Source of the DNA: Serratia entomophila
GTDB lineage: Bacteria > Pseudomonadota > Gammaproteobacteria > Enterobacterales > Enterobacteriaceae
Reading direction: 5' to 3'
NCBI RefSeq assembly: GCF_021462285.1
Contig: NZ_CP082787.1
Location: forward strand, 3,534,001 to 3,598,000
DNA: 64,000 bases
Positions 46,944 to 58,792 of the stretch are shown one piece after another (the stretch's first letter is position 1; each line of letters starts with the position of its first letter). A program made the position numbers and the translations under genes. Under the pieces are notes generated by a model, which was given only the letters and a program-made list of their open reading frames with translations, was not told the DNA's origin and made no database searches.

Positions 46944-47492
46944 ATGGACCGGCAACAGAAAATTATCCAGTGGTTACAGCAAGATAACCAAAGAATGAGC
47001 GCACTGCGCACCGCGCGCCGCCTTGGCCTGAACGACTGGTGCCTGGGGGCCGGGTTCGTGCGCAACCTGGTGTGGGATCGGCGGCACGGCTACGCCGACG
47101 CCACGCCGCTCAACGATATCGACGTGATCCATTTTGACCCGCTGCGGCCGGAGGCCGAGCGCGATCGCATGCTGGAAGCGCGGCTGCAACAGTGGCTGCC
47201 GCAGCCCTGGTCGGTAAAAAATCAGGCGCGCATGCACCTGCGCAGCGGCCGGGCGCCTTATCGCAGCAGTGAAGAAGCCATCAGCTATTGGACCGAGGTG
47301 GAGACGGCAATCGGTGTGCGGTTGAACGCCGACGACAGCTTCACGTTGGTGGCGCCCTTCGGCCTCGATGCGCTGTTCAACGACAGCATCACCTTCAATG
47401 TGAAAAACGGCGATCTGAGCGCCTGCCAACAGCGAGTGGCCGAAAAAGGCTGGTTAGCGCGGTGGCCGCGTCTGCGGCAGATAAAGTTTTAG
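46944..47492 (+). CDS. nucleotidyltransferase-fold protein
   Basis: 182 residues, ATG 46944 with GGAGAGG upstream. Belongs to the group formerly called DUF925 (NTP_transf_6-type). Motifs: WCLGAGFVRNLVWDRRHG and the acidic pair LNDIDVIHFD, a polymerase-beta-like metal site, then MHLRSGRAPYRSSEEAISYW and VAPFGLDALFNDSITFN. Members are predicted nucleotidyltransferases of unknown substrate. The FliA-type promoter of the next gene lies across its stop codon. Confidence 0.8.
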   Translation: MDRQQKIIQWLQQDNQRMSALRTARRLGLNDWCLGAGFVRNLVWDRRHGYADATPLNDIDVIHFDPLRPEAERDRMLEARLQQWLPQPWSVKNQARMHLRSGRAPYRSSEEAISYWTEVETAIGVRLNADDSFTLVAPFGLDALFNDSITFNVKNGDLSACQQRVAEKGWLARWPRLRQIKF

Positions 47493-47508
47493 CCGCCGCT
47501 GCCGATAC
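47482..47508 (+). promoter_or_regulatory. sigma-28 (FliA) promoter for flxA
   Basis: TAAA (47482-47485), 15 bases, GCCGATAC (47501-47508). This matches the sigma-28 consensus TAAA-N15-GCCGATAA in all but the last base. Located 37 bases before the flxA ATG. Confidence 0.85.
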
Positions 47509-47544
47509 CCTGAGCAACGATATCAAGACTCAGGGAGAGCACCC

Positions 47545-48009
47545 ATGTCGGCCAGCATTACCATGATCGTACCAATCAAAAACACCGTTCCCGGCGTCAG
47601 CAACGTCTTTAGCGCTCCCGGCAACCAGGGCGAACTGCTGATGGCCAAACCGGTCAATAACCAGCCGCAAGGCGGCAAGGCGGAGAAAAACGAACGCGCC
47701 AACGGCAATGACGAACCGGTTAACCTCAATGAAAGCCACGCCTCGGCGCGCATCAAGGCGCTGAACAGGCAGATTCAGGCTCTGCAGCAGAAGCTGGTGG
47801 AGCTGAAGGACTCCGATGCCGATCCTAAAGAGATCGAAAAACAAAAGCAGCTGATCGAAGCGCAGATCAAGATGCTGCAGGCGGAGATCGCGCGCATCCA
47901 GAAAGAAGAGATGGAAAAGCAGCAGCAACAGATGGAAAAAGCCGCGGCGCAATCCGGCGACGGCGTTAACCGCCCGACGCCGCTCAACGCCGTGGACGTC
48001 TATATCTGA
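47545..48009 (+). CDS. flxA: FlxA-like protein
   Basis: 154 residues. The central region (about 65-135) is a long heptad-rich coiled coil (SARIKALNRQIQALQQKLVELK, then EIEKQKQLIEAQIKMLQAEIARIQ), the FlxA pattern. N- and C-termini are low in order. In E. coli flxA is a FliA-dependent flagellar-regulon gene of unknown role; the sigma-28 promoter here supports the same regulation. No other flagellar gene lies within the window. Confidence 0.85.
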   Translation: MSASITMIVPIKNTVPGVSNVFSAPGNQGELLMAKPVNNQPQGGKAEKNERANGNDEPVNLNESHASARIKALNRQIQALQQKLVELKDSDADPKEIEKQKQLIEAQIKMLQAEIARIQKEEMEKQQQQMEKAAAQSGDGVNRPTPLNAVDVYI

Positions 48010-48010
48010 T

Positions 48011-48931
48011 TCAGTATTCCGCGCTTTGCCGCCGGCGATCCGCCAGCAGCGCCGCCTGCCGGCGCACTACCTGCCAAATGGCCTCCGCCGCCGGCGTCAG
48101 CGAGCGGTTTTTACGCCGCACCAGCATCAGCGCGCGGTTGATTTCCGGCACCAGCCGCCGCACCTTCAGCTGCCCGCCTTCCGGCAGCGGCAGCGCCAGC
48201 GCCGGGAAAATGCTGATGCCGATGCCCGCCGCCACCATCGGGAACAGCGTCGCCGGGTGGCCGATTTCCTGCACCACCTGCGCTTCCACCCCCTGCTGGC
48301 GCAGCGCGCTGTCGATCAATGGCCGGCTGCCTGAGGCGTAATCCTGCAGTACCAGGCGGCAGCCGCTCAACGCCGACCAATGCACCTCAGGCTGCGCGGC
48401 GAACGGATGATCGTTGCGGCACAGCAGCAAAAACGGTTCGTGCAGCACCGGCTCACAGTCCAGATCCACCGCCTGCACCGGATCGACCACGATGCCGAAA
48501 TCCACCTCGGCGTTGCGGATGCTTTGCAGCACCTGCTGCTGCGCCTGATCGCGCAGCATGATGCGGATCTCCGGGTACTGCCGCTCGCCTGCCGCGATGC
48601 ACTGCGGCATCAGGTGCGCCGAGATGGTCTGGCTCGACGCCACCCGCACCGTGCCGCTGCGCAGCACGCCGAAGCTGCGCGCGTCCAGCAATGACGCCTG
48701 CAGCTCATCCAGCAACCGTTCAACCCGGTTGGCCAGCCGTTGGCCGGCGTCGGTCAACACCACTTCGCGGGTAGTGCGGTCCAGCAGCCGCACGCCGATC
48801 TCCGTTTCCAGTTCCTTCACGCTGTGGCTGACCGCCGATTGAGTCAGGCCGATAGCTTCGCCGGCGCGGCTAAAGCTGCCGTGCCGGGCGATAGCGACGA
48901 AGACCTTTAGCTGCTTGAGTGAATAATTCAT
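48011..48931 (-). CDS. yfeR: LysR-family regulator YfeR
   Basis: 306 residues. HTH in [39 protein letters not shown]; effector domain to the end. Divergent from yfeH with about 100 bases between, as in E. coli and Salmonella, where YfeR regulates yfeH in response to osmolarity (literature memory). A strong AT palindrome in the gap could be its operator. Its stop is two bases past the convergent flxA stop. Confidence 0.9.
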   Translation of the reverse strand: MNYSLKQLKVFVAIARHGSFSRAGEAIGLTQSAVSHSVKELETEIGVRLLDRTTREVVLTDAGQRLANRVERLLDELQASLLDARSFGVLRSGTVRVASSQTISAHLMPQCIAAGERQYPEIRIMLRDQAQQQVLQSIRNAEVDFGIVVDPVQAVDLDCEPVLHEPFLLLCRNDHPFAAQPEVHWSALSGCRLVLQDYASGSRPLIDSALRQQGVEAQVVQEIGHPATLFPMVAAGIGISIFPALALPLPEGGQLKVRRLVPEINRALMLVRRKNRSLTPAAEAIWQVVRRQAALLADRRRQSAEY

Positions 48932-48949
48932 GCGTGTTTTTCATAAATA

Positions 48950-48971
48950 AATTAAATAAATCAATTTAATT
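48950..48971. promoter_or_regulatory. palindromic operator between yfeR and yfeH
   Basis: AATTAAAT-AAATCA-ATTTAATT, exact eight-base arms in an AT-rich gap; TATTATAT overlapping its right side could be a -10 for yfeH. Confidence 0.55.
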
Positions 48972-49028
48972 ATTATATCCCTGCGCGGGAGAATAGGCCT
49001 ATCGATTTTCCGCCACGAGTACACCGCC

Positions 49029-50021
49029 ATGAGATTCCTGCCCGATCGCTTTACCCTGACGCTGATCGCCACCGTGCTGCTGGCCTCGTTTCTGCCGGCG
49101 CGCGGCGAGTTCGTCGGCTGGCTCAACAACCTGACCATCGCCGCCATCGCCCTGCTGTTCTTCATGCACGGCGCCAAACTGTCGCGCGAAGCCATTCTGG
49201 CCGGCAGCAACAATTGGCGGCTGCATCTGTGGGTGATGTTCAGCACCTTTATCATCTTCCCTGCGCTCGGGGTGCTGTTTAAATGGTGGTCGCCGATCGA
49301 CGTCAGCCCCGAGCTGTATTCCGGCTTTATCTACCTGTGCATCCTGCCCGCCACCGTGCAATCCGCCATCGCCTTCACCTCGCTGGCGGGCGGCAACGTA
49401 GCGGCGGCGGTCTGCAGCGCTTCCGCTTCCAGCCTGCTGGGGATCTTCGTCTCGCCGCTGCTGGTCGGCCTGCTGATGAACGTGCACGGCGAAACCGGTA
49501 GCCTGCAACAGGTGGGTTCCATCGTGCTGCAGCTGCTGGTGCCGTTCGTTGCCGGCCACCTGTCGCGGCCGCTGATCGGCAAATGGATCGAGCGCAACCG
49601 AAAGCTTATCGGCAAAACCGATCAGACCTCGATTCTGCTGGTGGTGTACTCAGCCTTTAGCGAAGCGGTGACGCACGGCATCTGGCACCAGGTGGGCATC
49701 GGCTCGTTGGCGTTTATCGTCGGCGGCAGCATAGTGTTGCTGGCGATCGTGCTGGTGGTGAACACTTACATGGCGCGTTGGCTGGGCTTCAGCAAGGCGG
49801 ATGAAATCACCATCGTGTTCTGCGGCTCGAAGAAAAGCCTGGCCAACGGCATCCCGATGGCCAATATCCTGTTCCCGGCGGCTACGGTGGGCATTATGGT
49901 GCTGCCGCTGATGGTGTTCCATCAGGTACAGCTGATGACCTGTGCGGTATTGGCCAAAAGATATCAGCGCAAACAGCAGGATAAACAGGCGATGTTGAAC
50001 GCGCAGGCTTCACGCGGGTAA
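49029..50021 (+). CDS. yfeH: bile acid:sodium symporter-family protein YfeH
   Basis: 330 residues, ten hydrophobic segments. SLC10A7-like branch of the BASS superfamily. Pieces: FFMHGAKLSREAILAGSNNWRLHL, FIYLCILPATVQSAIAFTSLAGGNVAAAVCSASASSLLGIFVSPLL and FCGSKKSLANGIPMANILFP, the crossover motifs of the family. The substrate is unknown. Adjacent to and divergent from yfeR. Confidence 0.9.
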   Translation: MRFLPDRFTLTLIATVLLASFLPARGEFVGWLNNLTIAAIALLFFMHGAKLSREAILAGSNNWRLHLWVMFSTFIIFPALGVLFKWWSPIDVSPELYSGFIYLCILPATVQSAIAFTSLAGGNVAAAVCSASASSLLGIFVSPLLVGLLMNVHGETGSLQQVGSIVLQLLVPFVAGHLSRPLIGKWIERNRKLIGKTDQTSILLVVYSAFSEAVTHGIWHQVGIGSLAFIVGGSIVLLAIVLVVNTYMARWLGFSKADEITIVFCGSKKSLANGIPMANILFPAATVGIMVLPLMVFHQVQLMTCAVLAKRYQRKQQDKQAMLNAQASRG

Positions 50022-50046
50022 AAAAGACGGGCTGGCGCCCGTCTAT

Positions 50047-50261
50047 TCAGCTCTTTTTCAACGGCTTGACCAGGTGGTCGAGCCCTTCGATTTTAATCGC
50101 CAGCGTCATTTCCATCAGCATGCCGAGTTTGCCGTTGGGGAATTCGCCCTTGCGGGCGAACCACAGCAGATACTCTTCCGGCAGATCGATCAGCACCCTC
50201 CCCTGATACTTGCCGAACGGCATCACGGTGTTGGCGATTTCCAGCAGGTTTTCCTTTTCCA

Positions 50262-50262
<1 letters not shown>
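50047..50262 (-). CDS. ypeB: DUF3820 protein YpeB
   Basis: 71 residues. DUF3820 members have an N-terminal MPFGKYQGRVLIDLPEEYLLWFARKG motif, seen here nearly complete (TVMPFGKYQGRVLIDLPEEYL). Function is unknown; the motif resembles a segment of putative quorum-sensing or exonuclease-linked proteins. It follows ligA with the stop and ATG sharing one base (TGATG), so it is co-translated with the ligase, as in E. coli. Confidence 0.88.
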
Positions 50263-52286
<2,024 letters not shown>

Positions 52287-52300
52287 TCACCACCAAAGAT

Positions 52301-52326
52301 AAAAAACCCCCGGCTAGCGGGGGCTT
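52301..52326 (-). terminator. zipA terminator upstream of ligA
   Basis: CCCCCG-GCTAG-CGGGGG (52307-52323). On the minus strand it is followed by T6. It sits 24-40 bases before the ligA start, so zipA read-through into ligA should be limited. Confidence 0.8.
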
Positions 52327-52359
52327 TGTTGTTACGGATGTTCAGTGCGCGGCAGCCGA

Positions 52360-53361
52360 TCAGGCGTTGTTTTCCAACACTTCACGGATGCGCGCTTTGT
52401 AGGTTTCCAGCTTCTGCGGCGTCATCATGCGGCGCTCGTCGTCGAGCACCACGCCGCCCACGTCGTCGGCGATGCGCTGTGCAGACTGCAGCATCAGCTT
52501 GAAGTTCTGGTTGGCGTCGCCGTAAGACGGCACCATCATGAACATCGACACGCCAGGCGTGGAGAAATCGGACATCAGGTCAGGATCGAAAGACCCCGGC
52601 TTGACCATATTCGCCAGGCTGAACAGCACCGGGCCGCTGCCGGCCGGGCTGATATGGCGATGGAAAATGCCCATTTCGCCAAACTGGAAGCCCGCCTGCA
52701 GCACGCTCTGCAGCAATACTTCGCCGCCGATCACGCCGCCCTGATGGGCCGATACGTGCAGCACCAGCACGGTTTCTTTCAGCTTCGCCTGAACTGGCGC
52801 GGCCGGAGCAGGCTTAGGCTCTGCCGGCGCCGGTTTCGCTTCCGGCTGCGGCTGCAGCGCAGGCTCGGCGCGCAACGCCGGCTCCGCTGCTGGCTGCGCC
52901 TGAGGCGGCAGATCGTCAACGCGCGGCTCGCGGCGCGGCGCAGGCTGTTGCTGCGGCTCGTCGTCTTTGTCCTGCGCGTAGTTGTTCAGCAGGATGTCGT
53001 CATAATCCGGCCGCTGCGACAGCGGCGGCGGCGTCTGATGAGCAGCCGGTTGAACGGCACGTGGCGCAGGCTCAGCCGCCGGAGCGGGTTTGGGCGCTGC
53101 CACGGGTTCTTCGCGTGCGGCATCAAAATGACCAAACGACGGCTCATCCTGCGGGTGAGCGGCGCGTACACGCACCTCCCCCACGCCTTCATCGAGGTCG
53201 TCGATCGGGGTTTGTTCACGTTCCTTTTTGGAACGCTTGGCTGGGCGATCGCGAAAAAGCGACGAGCGTTCTTTACGACTGGTCCAAAGACCGTGTAATA
53301 ACAACGCTATTATGGCGATCGCGCCAACAACGATTAATATCAGACGCAAATCCTGCATCAT
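52360..53361 (-). CDS. zipA: cell division protein ZipA
   Basis: 333 residues from ATG 53361 ([26 protein letters not shown], as in E. coli). N-terminal membrane anchor (about 5-27), a charged segment, a Pro/Gln/Glu/Ala-rich linker (about 75-195) and the globular FtsZ-binding domain (about 195-333: [39 protein letters not shown]). Anchors FtsZ filaments at the division site. Divergent from cysZ. Confidence 0.96.
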   Translation of the reverse strand: MMQDLRLILIVVGAIAIIALLLHGLWTSRKERSSLFRDRPAKRSKKEREQTPIDDLDEGVGEVRVRAAHPQDEPSFGHFDAAREEPVAAPKPAPAAEPAPRAVQPAAHQTPPPLSQRPDYDDILLNNYAQDKDDEPQQQPAPRREPRVDDLPPQAQPAAEPALRAEPALQPQPEAKPAPAEPKPAPAAPVQAKLKETVLVLHVSAHQGGVIGGEVLLQSVLQAGFQFGEMGIFHRHISPAGSGPVLFSLANMVKPGSFDPDLMSDFSTPGVSMFMMVPSYGDANQNFKLMLQSAQRIADDVGGVVLDDERRMMTPQKLETYKARIREVLENNA

Positions 53362-53582
53362 TGCTATCTCTGTTGTTCCAATACATTGCCACCGCGGCAA
53401 ACATTCACTCTTTAACTCTATTTGCCCGAGCACACAAGTGCAAGTCCGTGCTGAACTTTATGCCAATAAAGATGATTATACTGCCTTTTTTTGCTGCTTT
53501 TTCAGCCAACGCAACCCTAGCCAGCAGAAAATCATCCCGATATGATAATGATGCCTGTTCAGACAACGAGATAACTTAAGAT

Positions 53583-54344
53583 ATGTCCTATACGCAGCCC
53601 CCTTTAAAATCCACCAGCGGCTTTCACTATTTTGCCGAAGGCTGGCGCCTGATTTCGCGCCCGGGAATAAAACGCTATGTGGTTCTGCCGTTGCTGGTCA
53701 ACGTGCTGCTGATGGGCTCCGCCTTCTGGTGGCTGTTCAGCCAACTCGGCGACTGGATCCCGACGATGATGAGCCACGTGCCCAATTGGCTGCAGTGGCT
53801 GAGTTATCTGCTGTGGCCAGTGGCGGTCATCTCCGTGCTGCTGGTCTTCAGCTATCTGTTCAGCACCATCACCAACCTGATCGCCGCACCGTTCTGCGGC
53901 CTGCTGGCGGAGCAGCTGGAAGGCAGCCTCACCGGCAAACCGCTGCCGGATACCGGCATTTTCGGCATCCTGAAGGACCTGCCGCGCATCATGGCGCGCG
54001 AGTGGCGCAAGCTGGCCTATTATCTGCCGCGCGCCCTGCTGTTGCTGATTCTGTACTTTATTCCCGGCATCGGCCAAACGGTGGCGCCGGTGCTGTGGTT
54101 CCTGTTCAGCGCCTGGATGCTGGCGATCCAATACTGCGACTACCCCTTCGACAACCATAAAGTCAGCTTTGCCGACATGCGCCGCGCGCTGCGCCAGCAC
54201 AAAACCGACAACCTGCAGTTCGGCGCCCTGGTCAGCCTGTTCACCATGATCCCGATCCTCAACCTGGTGATCCTGCCGGTGGCGGTGTGCGGCGCCACCG
54301 CGATGTGGGTGGACCGTTATCGCCCGCAATTCGTCCGTTCCTGA
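53583..54344 (+). CDS. cysZ: sulfate transporter CysZ
   Basis: 253 residues, four to six membrane segments. Proton-driven sulfate importer supplying the cysteine pathway. Family pieces: [33 protein letters not shown] at the N-terminus and [43 protein letters not shown]. coli CysZ has 253 residues. Lies ahead of cysK, with which it shares pathway but not an obvious operon (183-base gap). Confidence 0.95.
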   Translation: MSYTQPPLKSTSGFHYFAEGWRLISRPGIKRYVVLPLLVNVLLMGSAFWWLFSQLGDWIPTMMSHVPNWLQWLSYLLWPVAVISVLLVFSYLFSTITNLIAAPFCGLLAEQLEGSLTGKPLPDTGIFGILKDLPRIMAREWRKLAYYLPRALLLLILYFIPGIGQTVAPVLWFLFSAWMLAIQYCDYPFDNHKVSFADMRRALRQHKTDNLQFGALVSLFTMIPILNLVILPVAVCGATAMWVDRYRPQFVRS

Positions 54345-54527
54345 GCCGTTTTATTCGGCAAATAATGATTAATTTTTCAACAGGGCGCGCATTTTGCGCC
54401 CTTATCATTGTGCTTAAAACTTATTTCCTAATAACATATAGATATACCAATTCTTTACTTCCCTGCCGGTACTGTTAGCGTATGCTTTCGATGTTCCCCA
54501 CATTTTCATAGAGTTAAAGGACGGGCT

Positions 54528-55496
<969 letters not shown>

Positions 55497-55518
55497 TGCC
55501 AAAGGTGCACAAAACGCT

Positions 55519-55546
55519 AAAAAAGCACCCTAACGGGTGCTTTTTT
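55519..55546 (+). terminator. cysK terminator
   Basis: AAAAAAGCACCC-TAAC-GGGTGCTTTTTT. Confidence 0.92.
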
Positions 55547-55660
55547 GTGGACTGGATCAAAGTTTATAGCAGTAGAAGATTGATTTTGCCCGCTGGCTTT
55601 AGTATTTAACGGTGCATTATTTCGATGCGCAAAATTAATCACCCTCGGTGCCTTGTTTAG

Positions 55661-55674
55661 GCTGAATCGATTTA
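55661..55674 (+). promoter_or_regulatory. Cra (FruR) operator of ptsHI-crr
   Basis: GCTGAATCGATTTA fits the Cra consensus, and the surrounding GGCTGAATCGATTT is, from memory, shared with the E. coli ptsH upstream region. Confidence 0.65.
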
Positions 55675-55679
55675 CTCGT

Positions 55680-55709
55680 TTGTCGCACAGGCGTTAAAGC
55701 GGGCATAAT
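55680..55709 (+). promoter_or_regulatory. ptsH promoter
   Basis: TTGTCG (55680-55685), 18 bases, CATAAT (55704-55709), just downstream of the Cra-like site. Confidence 0.6.
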
Positions 55710-55827
55710 GGGGAGCTGATTGAAACGACGTCAGAAGCCGGGATTTTTTTGATCTGAAGTGCCTAATGCGTCGTTTTCTGTTGCATCAACGCTCGCCCCT
55801 GTACCATAGTCAGGCGCTAACCAGATA

Positions 55828-55861
55828 AGCTAAAGTCATGCTCGTGGGCTAAACTTTAGCT
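55828..55861 (+). promoter_or_regulatory. ptsH leader hairpin
   Basis: AGCTAAAG / CTTTAGCT, exact eight-base arms with an 18-base loop, ending 36 bases before ATG. A similar CTAAAGTC...GACTTTAG pair occurs upstream of E. coli ptsH, as I recall it. Confidence 0.6.
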
Positions 55862-55896
55862 CCACAACATTAATCCAATAAGTTGGGGAAACATCA

Positions 55897-56154
55897 ATGT
55901 TCCAGCAAGAAGTTACTATTACCGCTCCGAATGGTCTGCACACTCGCCCTGCCGCTCAGTTCGTAAAAGAAGCCAAAGGCTTCACGTCTGACATCACCGT
56001 GACCTCCAACGGCAAAAGCGCCAGCGCCAAAAGCCTGTTCAAACTGCAAACTCTGGGGCTGACTCAAGGGACCGTAGTGACCATCTCAGCTGAAGGTGAA
56101 GACGAGCAGAAAGCCGTTGAGCACTTGGTAAAACTGATGGCAGAGCTTGAGTAA
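55897..56154 (+). CDS. ptsH: phosphocarrier protein HPr
   Basis: 85 residues. Receives phosphate from Enzyme I on His15 ([10 protein letters not shown]) and passes it to the sugar-specific EIIA proteins. Ser46 (SAKSLFKLQ) is present. Same length as E. coli HPr. First gene of ptsH-ptsI-crr; GGGGAA precedes the ATG. Confidence 0.99.
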   Translation: MFQQEVTITAPNGLHTRPAAQFVKEAKGFTSDITVTSNGKSASAKSLFKLQTLGLTQGTVVTISAEGEDEQKAVEHLVKLMAELE

Positions 56155-56202
56155 AATCGGCCCGTCTTTTTAGTTAACACCAGTCAAGAGTAAGGTAGGG
56201 TT

Positions 56203-57930
56203 ATGATTTCAGGCATTTTAGTATCACCGGGTATCGCTTTTGGTAAGGCTCTCCTACTGAAAGAAGATGAAATTGTCATCAACCGGAAGAAAATCTCTGC
56301 TGATCAAGTAGAGCAGGAAGTCTCGCGTTTTCTGGCAGGCCGCGCCAAGGCGTCCGAGCAGCTGGAAGCGATCAAGACCAAAGCTGGCGAAACCTTCGGC
56401 GAAGAGAAGGAAGCTATCTTCGAAGGCCACATTATGTTGCTGGAAGACGAAGAGCTTGAGCAGGAAATCATAGCCCTCATCAAAGACGACCTGGCTTCTG
56501 CTGACGCAGCGGCCTACACCGTGATCGAAGGCCAGGCGAAAGCGCTGGAAGAACTGGACGACGAATACCTGAAAGAGCGCGCGGCCGACGTGCGCGACAT
56601 CGGTAAACGCCTGCTGCAGAACATTCTGGGCATGCCAATCGTCGATCTGGGTTCCATCCGGGACGAAGTGATCCTGGTGGCCACCGATCTGACCCCGTCC
56701 GAGACCGCACAGCTGAACCTGGACAAAGTGCTGGGCTTCATCACCGATCTCGGCGGCCGCACCTCGCACACCTCCATCATGGCGCGCTCTCTGGAATTGC
56801 CGGCTATCGTAGGCACCAGCGACGTCACCAAGCAGGTGAAAAACGACGATTACCTGATCCTGGACGCGGTTAACAACAAGATTTACGTTAACCCTACCGC
56901 TGACGTTATCGACCAGCTGAAAGCCGCCCAGAATCAATACATCACCGAGAAAAACGATCTGGCCAAGCTGAAGGATCTGCCGGCGATTACGCTGGACGGC
57001 CATCAGGTTGAAGTCTGCGCCAACATCGGCACCGTGCGCGACGTCGCGGGTGCAGAGCGCAACGGCGCGGAAGGCGTCGGCCTGTATCGTACCGAATTCC
57101 TGTTCATGGACCGCGACTCGCTGCCGACCGAAGACGAGCAGTTCCAGGCCTACAAAGCCGTTGCGGAAGCCATGGGCTCGCAGGCCGTGATCGTCCGCAC
57201 CATGGACATCGGCGGCGACAAAGACCTGCCGTACATGAACCTGCCGAAGGAAGAGAACCCGTTCCTGGGCTGGCGCGCCATCCGCATCGCGATGGATCGC
57301 CGTGAAATTCTGCACGCTCAGCTGCGCGCCATCCTGCGCGCCTCGGCGTTCGGCAAACTGCGCATCATGTTCCCGATGATTATTTCCGTGGAAGAAGTGC
57401 GCGATCTGAAAGGCGAAATCGAAACGCTGAAGGCGCAGCTGCGCGAAGAAGGCAAGGCGTTTGACGAGACCATTGAAGTGGGCGTGATGGTGGAAACGCC
57501 GGCTGCGGCGGTCATCGCTCACCACCTGGCGAAAGAAGTCGACTTCTTTAGTATTGGGACAAACGATCTAACCCAGTATACTCTGGCGGTAGATCGCGGC
57601 AATGAGCTGATTTCTCATCTCTATAACCCGATGTCCCCATCAGTGCTTGGCCTGATCAAACAGGTTATTGATGCATCTCATGCGGAAGGCAAGTGGACCG
57701 GTATGTGCGGTGAACTGGCTGGCGATGAGCGTGCTACACTGTTGTTATTGGGCATGGGGCTGGATGAGTTCAGCATGAGTGCGATTTCAATCCCACGCAT
57801 CAAGAAAATTATTCGTAACACGAATTTCGAAGATGTGAAGGCGTTGGCAGCGCAGGCCTTGGCACAGCCAACGGCACAAGACCTGATGAATTGCGTTAAT
57901 AAATTCATCGAAGAAAAAACGCTCTGCTAA
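56203..57930 (+). CDS. ptsI: PTS Enzyme I
   Basis: 575 residues. Autophosphorylates with phosphoenolpyruvate on the histidine of [13 protein letters not shown] (about His189) and phosphorylates HPr. C-terminal PEP-binding barrel with [14 protein letters not shown] and [21 protein letters not shown]; catalytic cysteine region [12 protein letters not shown]. coli PtsI has 575 residues. 48 bases after ptsH with no terminator between. Confidence 0.99.
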   Translation: MISGILVSPGIAFGKALLLKEDEIVINRKKISADQVEQEVSRFLAGRAKASEQLEAIKTKAGETFGEEKEAIFEGHIMLLEDEELEQEIIALIKDDLASADAAAYTVIEGQAKALEELDDEYLKERAADVRDIGKRLLQNILGMPIVDLGSIRDEVILVATDLTPSETAQLNLDKVLGFITDLGGRTSHTSIMARSLELPAIVGTSDVTKQVKNDDYLILDAVNNKIYVNPTADVIDQLKAAQNQYITEKNDLAKLKDLPAITLDGHQVEVCANIGTVRDVAGAERNGAEGVGLYRTEFLFMDRDSLPTEDEQFQAYKAVAEAMGSQAVIVRTMDIGGDKDLPYMNLPKEENPFLGWRAIRIAMDRREILHAQLRAILRASAFGKLRIMFPMIISVEEVRDLKGEIETLKAQLREEGKAFDETIEVGVMVETPAAAVIAHHLAKEVDFFSIGTNDLTQYTLAVDRGNELISHLYNPMSPSVLGLIKQVIDASHAEGKWTGMCGELAGDERATLLLLGMGLDEFSMSAISIPRIKKIIRNTNFEDVKALAAQALAQPTAQDLMNCVNKFIEEKTLC

Positions 57931-57979
57931 ACTTCCACGACACTGGAACGCCGCCCAATTTAATGCTTAGGAGAAGATC

Positions 57980-58489
57980 ATGGGTTTGTTCGATAAACTG
58001 AAATCTCTGGTTTCTGATGACAAGAAAGACACGGGCACTATCGAGATCGTCGCTCCCCTTTCTGGCGAAATCGTCAATATCGAAGATGTGCCGGACGTAG
58101 TGTTCGCTGAAAAAATCGTTGGCGACGGTATCGCCATCAAGCCAGCCGGCAACAAAATGGTGGCCCCGGTTGACGGCACCATCGGCAAAATTTTCGAAAC
58201 CAACCATGCTTTCTCTATCGAATCCGACAGCGGCATCGAGCTGTTTGTCCACTTCGGCATCGATACCGTTGAGCTGAAAGGCGAAGGCTTCAAGCGCATC
58301 GCCGAAGAAGGCCAGCGCGTCAAGAAAGGTGACGTCGTTATCGAGTTCAACCTGCCACTGCTGGAAGAAAAAGCCAAGTCGACCCTGACTCCGGTGGTTA
58401 TCTCCAACATGGACGAGATCAAAGAGCTGATCAAACTGTCCGGCAGCGTCACCGTAGGCGAGACCCCGATCATCCGCATCAAGAAGTAA
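57980..58489 (+). CDS. crr: glucose-specific PTS EIIA component
   Basis: 169 residues. Soluble EIIA-Glc, phosphorylated on the second of two active-site histidines ([26 protein letters not shown], His75 and His90). It transfers phosphate to glucose permease and, by its phosphorylation state, controls adenylate cyclase and inducer exclusion (family knowledge). E. coli Crr has 169 residues. Ends the operon at a strong terminator. Confidence 0.99.
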   Translation: MGLFDKLKSLVSDDKKDTGTIEIVAPLSGEIVNIEDVPDVVFAEKIVGDGIAIKPAGNKMVAPVDGTIGKIFETNHAFSIESDSGIELFVHFGIDTVELKGEGFKRIAEEGQRVKKGDVVIEFNLPLLEEKAKSTLTPVVISNMDEIKELIKLSGSVTVGETPIIRIKK

Positions 58490-58505
58490 TTGCGAATGAG
58501 ATAAG

Positions 58506-58533
58506 AACGGCGCCCCTGGCGCCGTTTTTTTTT
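58506..58533 (+). terminator. crr terminator
   Basis: AACGGCGCC-CCT-GGCGCCGTT followed by T7. Confidence 0.93.
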
Positions 58534-58545
58534 ATCCCCTTCGTC

Positions 58546-58646
58546 TTTCGAACCGCAGCGTTGTTGGCCGCACGTGCTCACCCCAGTCACTTACCGGAGT
58601 AAGCTCCCGGGGATTCCCCCGCTTGCCGCCTAGCTGCAATTCGAAA
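58546..58646. repeat. palindromic intergenic element 1
   Basis: About 101 bases. Ends are inverted: TTTCGAACCGCAGC (58546-58559) and GCTGCAATTCGAAA (58633-58646), 12 of 14 bases complementary. Inside are a nested CTTAC-CGGA-GTAAG (58590-58603) and flanking CCCC/GGGG. From memory, sequences very like CACCCCAGTCACTTAC are dispersed in Serratia and Yersinia genomes; I could not check this. Confidence 0.7.
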
Positions 58647-58664
58647 TCCTTTGGGTATATCGCG

Positions 58665-58792
58665 GATAATAGACGTTATCGGCGCAGGCAGTTTGAACAT
58701 GGACAGCGCACAGCCCTCGGAGCGTACACGCAGTACGTGACGAGGGCGAGCACTGCCCTAGTTCAAAATGGCAAGTAAGATAGTCTATTATT
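58665..58792. repeat. palindromic intergenic element 2
   Basis: About 128 bases. Outer arms GATAATAGAC / GTCTATTATT (9 of 10), second arms GGCAGTTTGAAC (58687-58698) / GTTCAAAATGGC (58761-58772), inner hairpin CCCTCG...CGTAC-ACGCA-GTACG...CGAGGG (58714-58746). The right arm includes the stop codon of the kinase gene at 58788. Confidence 0.7.

Larger units (their letters stand above)
55547..55896. other. ptsH upstream region
   Basis: 350 bases, holding a Cra-like site, a promoter and a leader hairpin (listed separately). The general layout recalls the E. coli ptsH P0/P1 region. No gene. Confidence 0.7.
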
